Shown here piece by piece: positions 22,906-23,515 of a stretch of 23,515 bases of DNA. Every line of letters starts with the position of its first letter. The stretch's first letter is position 1. The DNA lies in assembly GCA_947167535.1 (NCBI GenBank), contig CAMVIL010000001.1, positions 1 through 23,515 on the forward strand, in the 5' to 3' direction. Under the pieces are notes generated by a model. It worked only from the letters and a program-made list of their open reading frames with translations. It searched no databases and was not told the origin of the DNA. The position numbers and the translations under genes were made by a program. The stretch comes from an uncultured Ruminococcus sp. (GTDB lineage: Bacteria > Bacillota > Clostridia > Oscillospirales > Ruminococcaceae).

Positions 22906-23515
22906 ATGAGTATGAAGAAGAAAAAGAAGAGACCCTTTAAGGGGATACTTTACATCATCAGCTATGTGCTTGCACAGCGGTTTGTTGTAATACTGCTTCT
23001 GCTGGCGCAGATCGTGCTGATATTCTATATGTTCGCGGCGCTCAGGCAGTACTCTGGCAAGATGGCGATCATCTTTCAGGCGCTGGCTTCGCTGACGGCG
23101 GTGTATATCCTCAACAAGCGGAGCAAGGCGGAGTTCAAGATCGGCTGGCTGGTACCGCTGGTGGCGTTCCCTGTGTTCACGGTGGCGATATACTTCTACC
23201 TCAACAACCAGTACGCCGCGCGGCATACCAGAAAGCTATACGCGCAGAAGACCGCCGACACATCGGGGTTTCTGCGGCAGAACAAGAACGTCCTCGCCGA
23301 GCTTAAATCCCGCGACGAGCAGACCTACCGCTACGCCTGCTATATGAAAGATTACGCGGGATACCCGACCCAGCGCAACTCAAATGTGCGCTATTTCGGC
23401 AGCGGCGAGGAGAAGCTCCCAGTGATGCTCGACGAGCTGAAAAAGGCGAAGCACTACATCTTTATCGAGATGTTCATAATCGACCGCGGCTCGATGTGGG
23501 ACGAGATACATGAGG
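22906..23515 (+). CDS. cls: Cardiolipin synthase, N-terminal part (3' end outside window)
   Basis: The frame is open from ATG 22906 to the window edge (203 codons) without a stop. A lysine-rich start (MSMKKKKKRPFKG) leads to two or three hydrophobic segments (about residues 20-46, 53-66 and 78-98), with the PLD-nuclease N-terminal layout FPVFTVAIYFYLN. Then comes the conserved lead-in to the first catalytic domain: EKLPVMLDELKKAKHYIFIE followed by MFIIDRGSMWDEI. Cardiolipin synthases of the PLD superfamily condense two phosphatidylglycerols at the membrane. The two HKD motifs would lie beyond the window, so activity cannot be judged. An ATG 6 bases later (22912) is an equal start candidate, since neither has a strong ribosome site. 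No convincing promoter was found in the 199-base gap before it. Confidence 0.85.
   Translation, partial: MSMKKKKKRPFKGILYIISYVLAQRFVVILLLLAQIVLIFYMFAALRQYSGKMAIIFQALASLTAVYILNKRSKAEFKIGWLVPLVAFPVFTVAIYFYLNNQYAARHTRKLYAQKTADTSGFLRQNKNVLAELKSRDEQTYRYACYMKDYAGYPTQRNSNVRYFGSGEEKLPVMLDELKKAKHYIFIEMFIIDRGSMWDEIHE

Noticed and set aside
1..23515. tRNA, rRNA, CRISPR arrays, insertion sequences, phage genes
   Set aside because: No cloverleaf, regular short repeats with spacers, transposase or integrase motifs were seen on either strand.

Overview
The window reads as a stretch of chromosome from a Gram-positive anaerobe of the Oscillospiraceae, most likely a Ruminococcus-type gut bacterium. This is inferred from three things. 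There is a type IV pilus machine without the outer-membrane parts PilP and PilQ. There is a secreted CotH protein with lamin-tail and chitobiase-like domains. There is also a SpoVA-family sporulation gene, and ribosome binding sites are strong GGAGG. I cannot name the species from sequence alone.

Region 1 (1-1770, minus strand): the N-terminal part of a secreted CotH-family protein cut by the window edge, with a near-consensus vegetative promoter, preceded by an orphan spoVAC with a possible sporulation sigma promoter. Region 2 (1859-4607, plus): recG, encoding the fork-reversal helicase, from a near-perfect sigma-A promoter, followed by a small four-helix membrane protein of unknown function.

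Region 3 (4759-18669) is the centre of the window, a type IV pilus locus of about 14 kb. One strong promoter drives pilC, a natural pilM-pilN fusion, pilO and three prepilin-like genes, ending at a strong bidirectional terminator. The three prepilins are a 957-residue PilX/GspK-like protein lacking Glu+5, a 270-residue PilV/GspI-like protein and a 778-residue PilW/GspJ-like protein carrying four tandem repeats of about 120 residues. They correspond in type to the K-I-J tip complex of pili and type II secretion pseudopili, but two of them have enormous grafted heads. pilD (prepilin peptidase) lies on the minus strand, converging on the same terminator. Divergent from pilD are pilB (extension ATPase, split here by a one-base frameshift) and pilT (retraction ATPase). 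No small major pilin gene is in the window. Several RNA stem-loops separate segments of the operon, including a 26-bp hairpin between pilO and the prepilins whose G-U pairs imply that it works as RNA.

Region 4 (18711-23515, plus): a GtrB/DPM1-like family 2 glycosyltransferase with its own promoter and terminator; then murC, a LexA-like regulator that has lost its autocleavage serine, and a zinc-ribbon membrane protein with a long Pro/Gln/Arg-rich linker; and finally the start of a cardiolipin synthase gene cut by the window edge.

How the genes fit together: PilD processes the prepilins, PilB and PilT power extension and retraction on the PilC platform, and the PilMN/PilO assembly links motor and platform. 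The giant prepilins would sit at the pilus tip and could bind surfaces or plant polysaccharide. That last function is inference only. No tRNA, rRNA, CRISPR array, insertion sequence or phage gene was seen, and no gap exceeds 300 bases without a gene.
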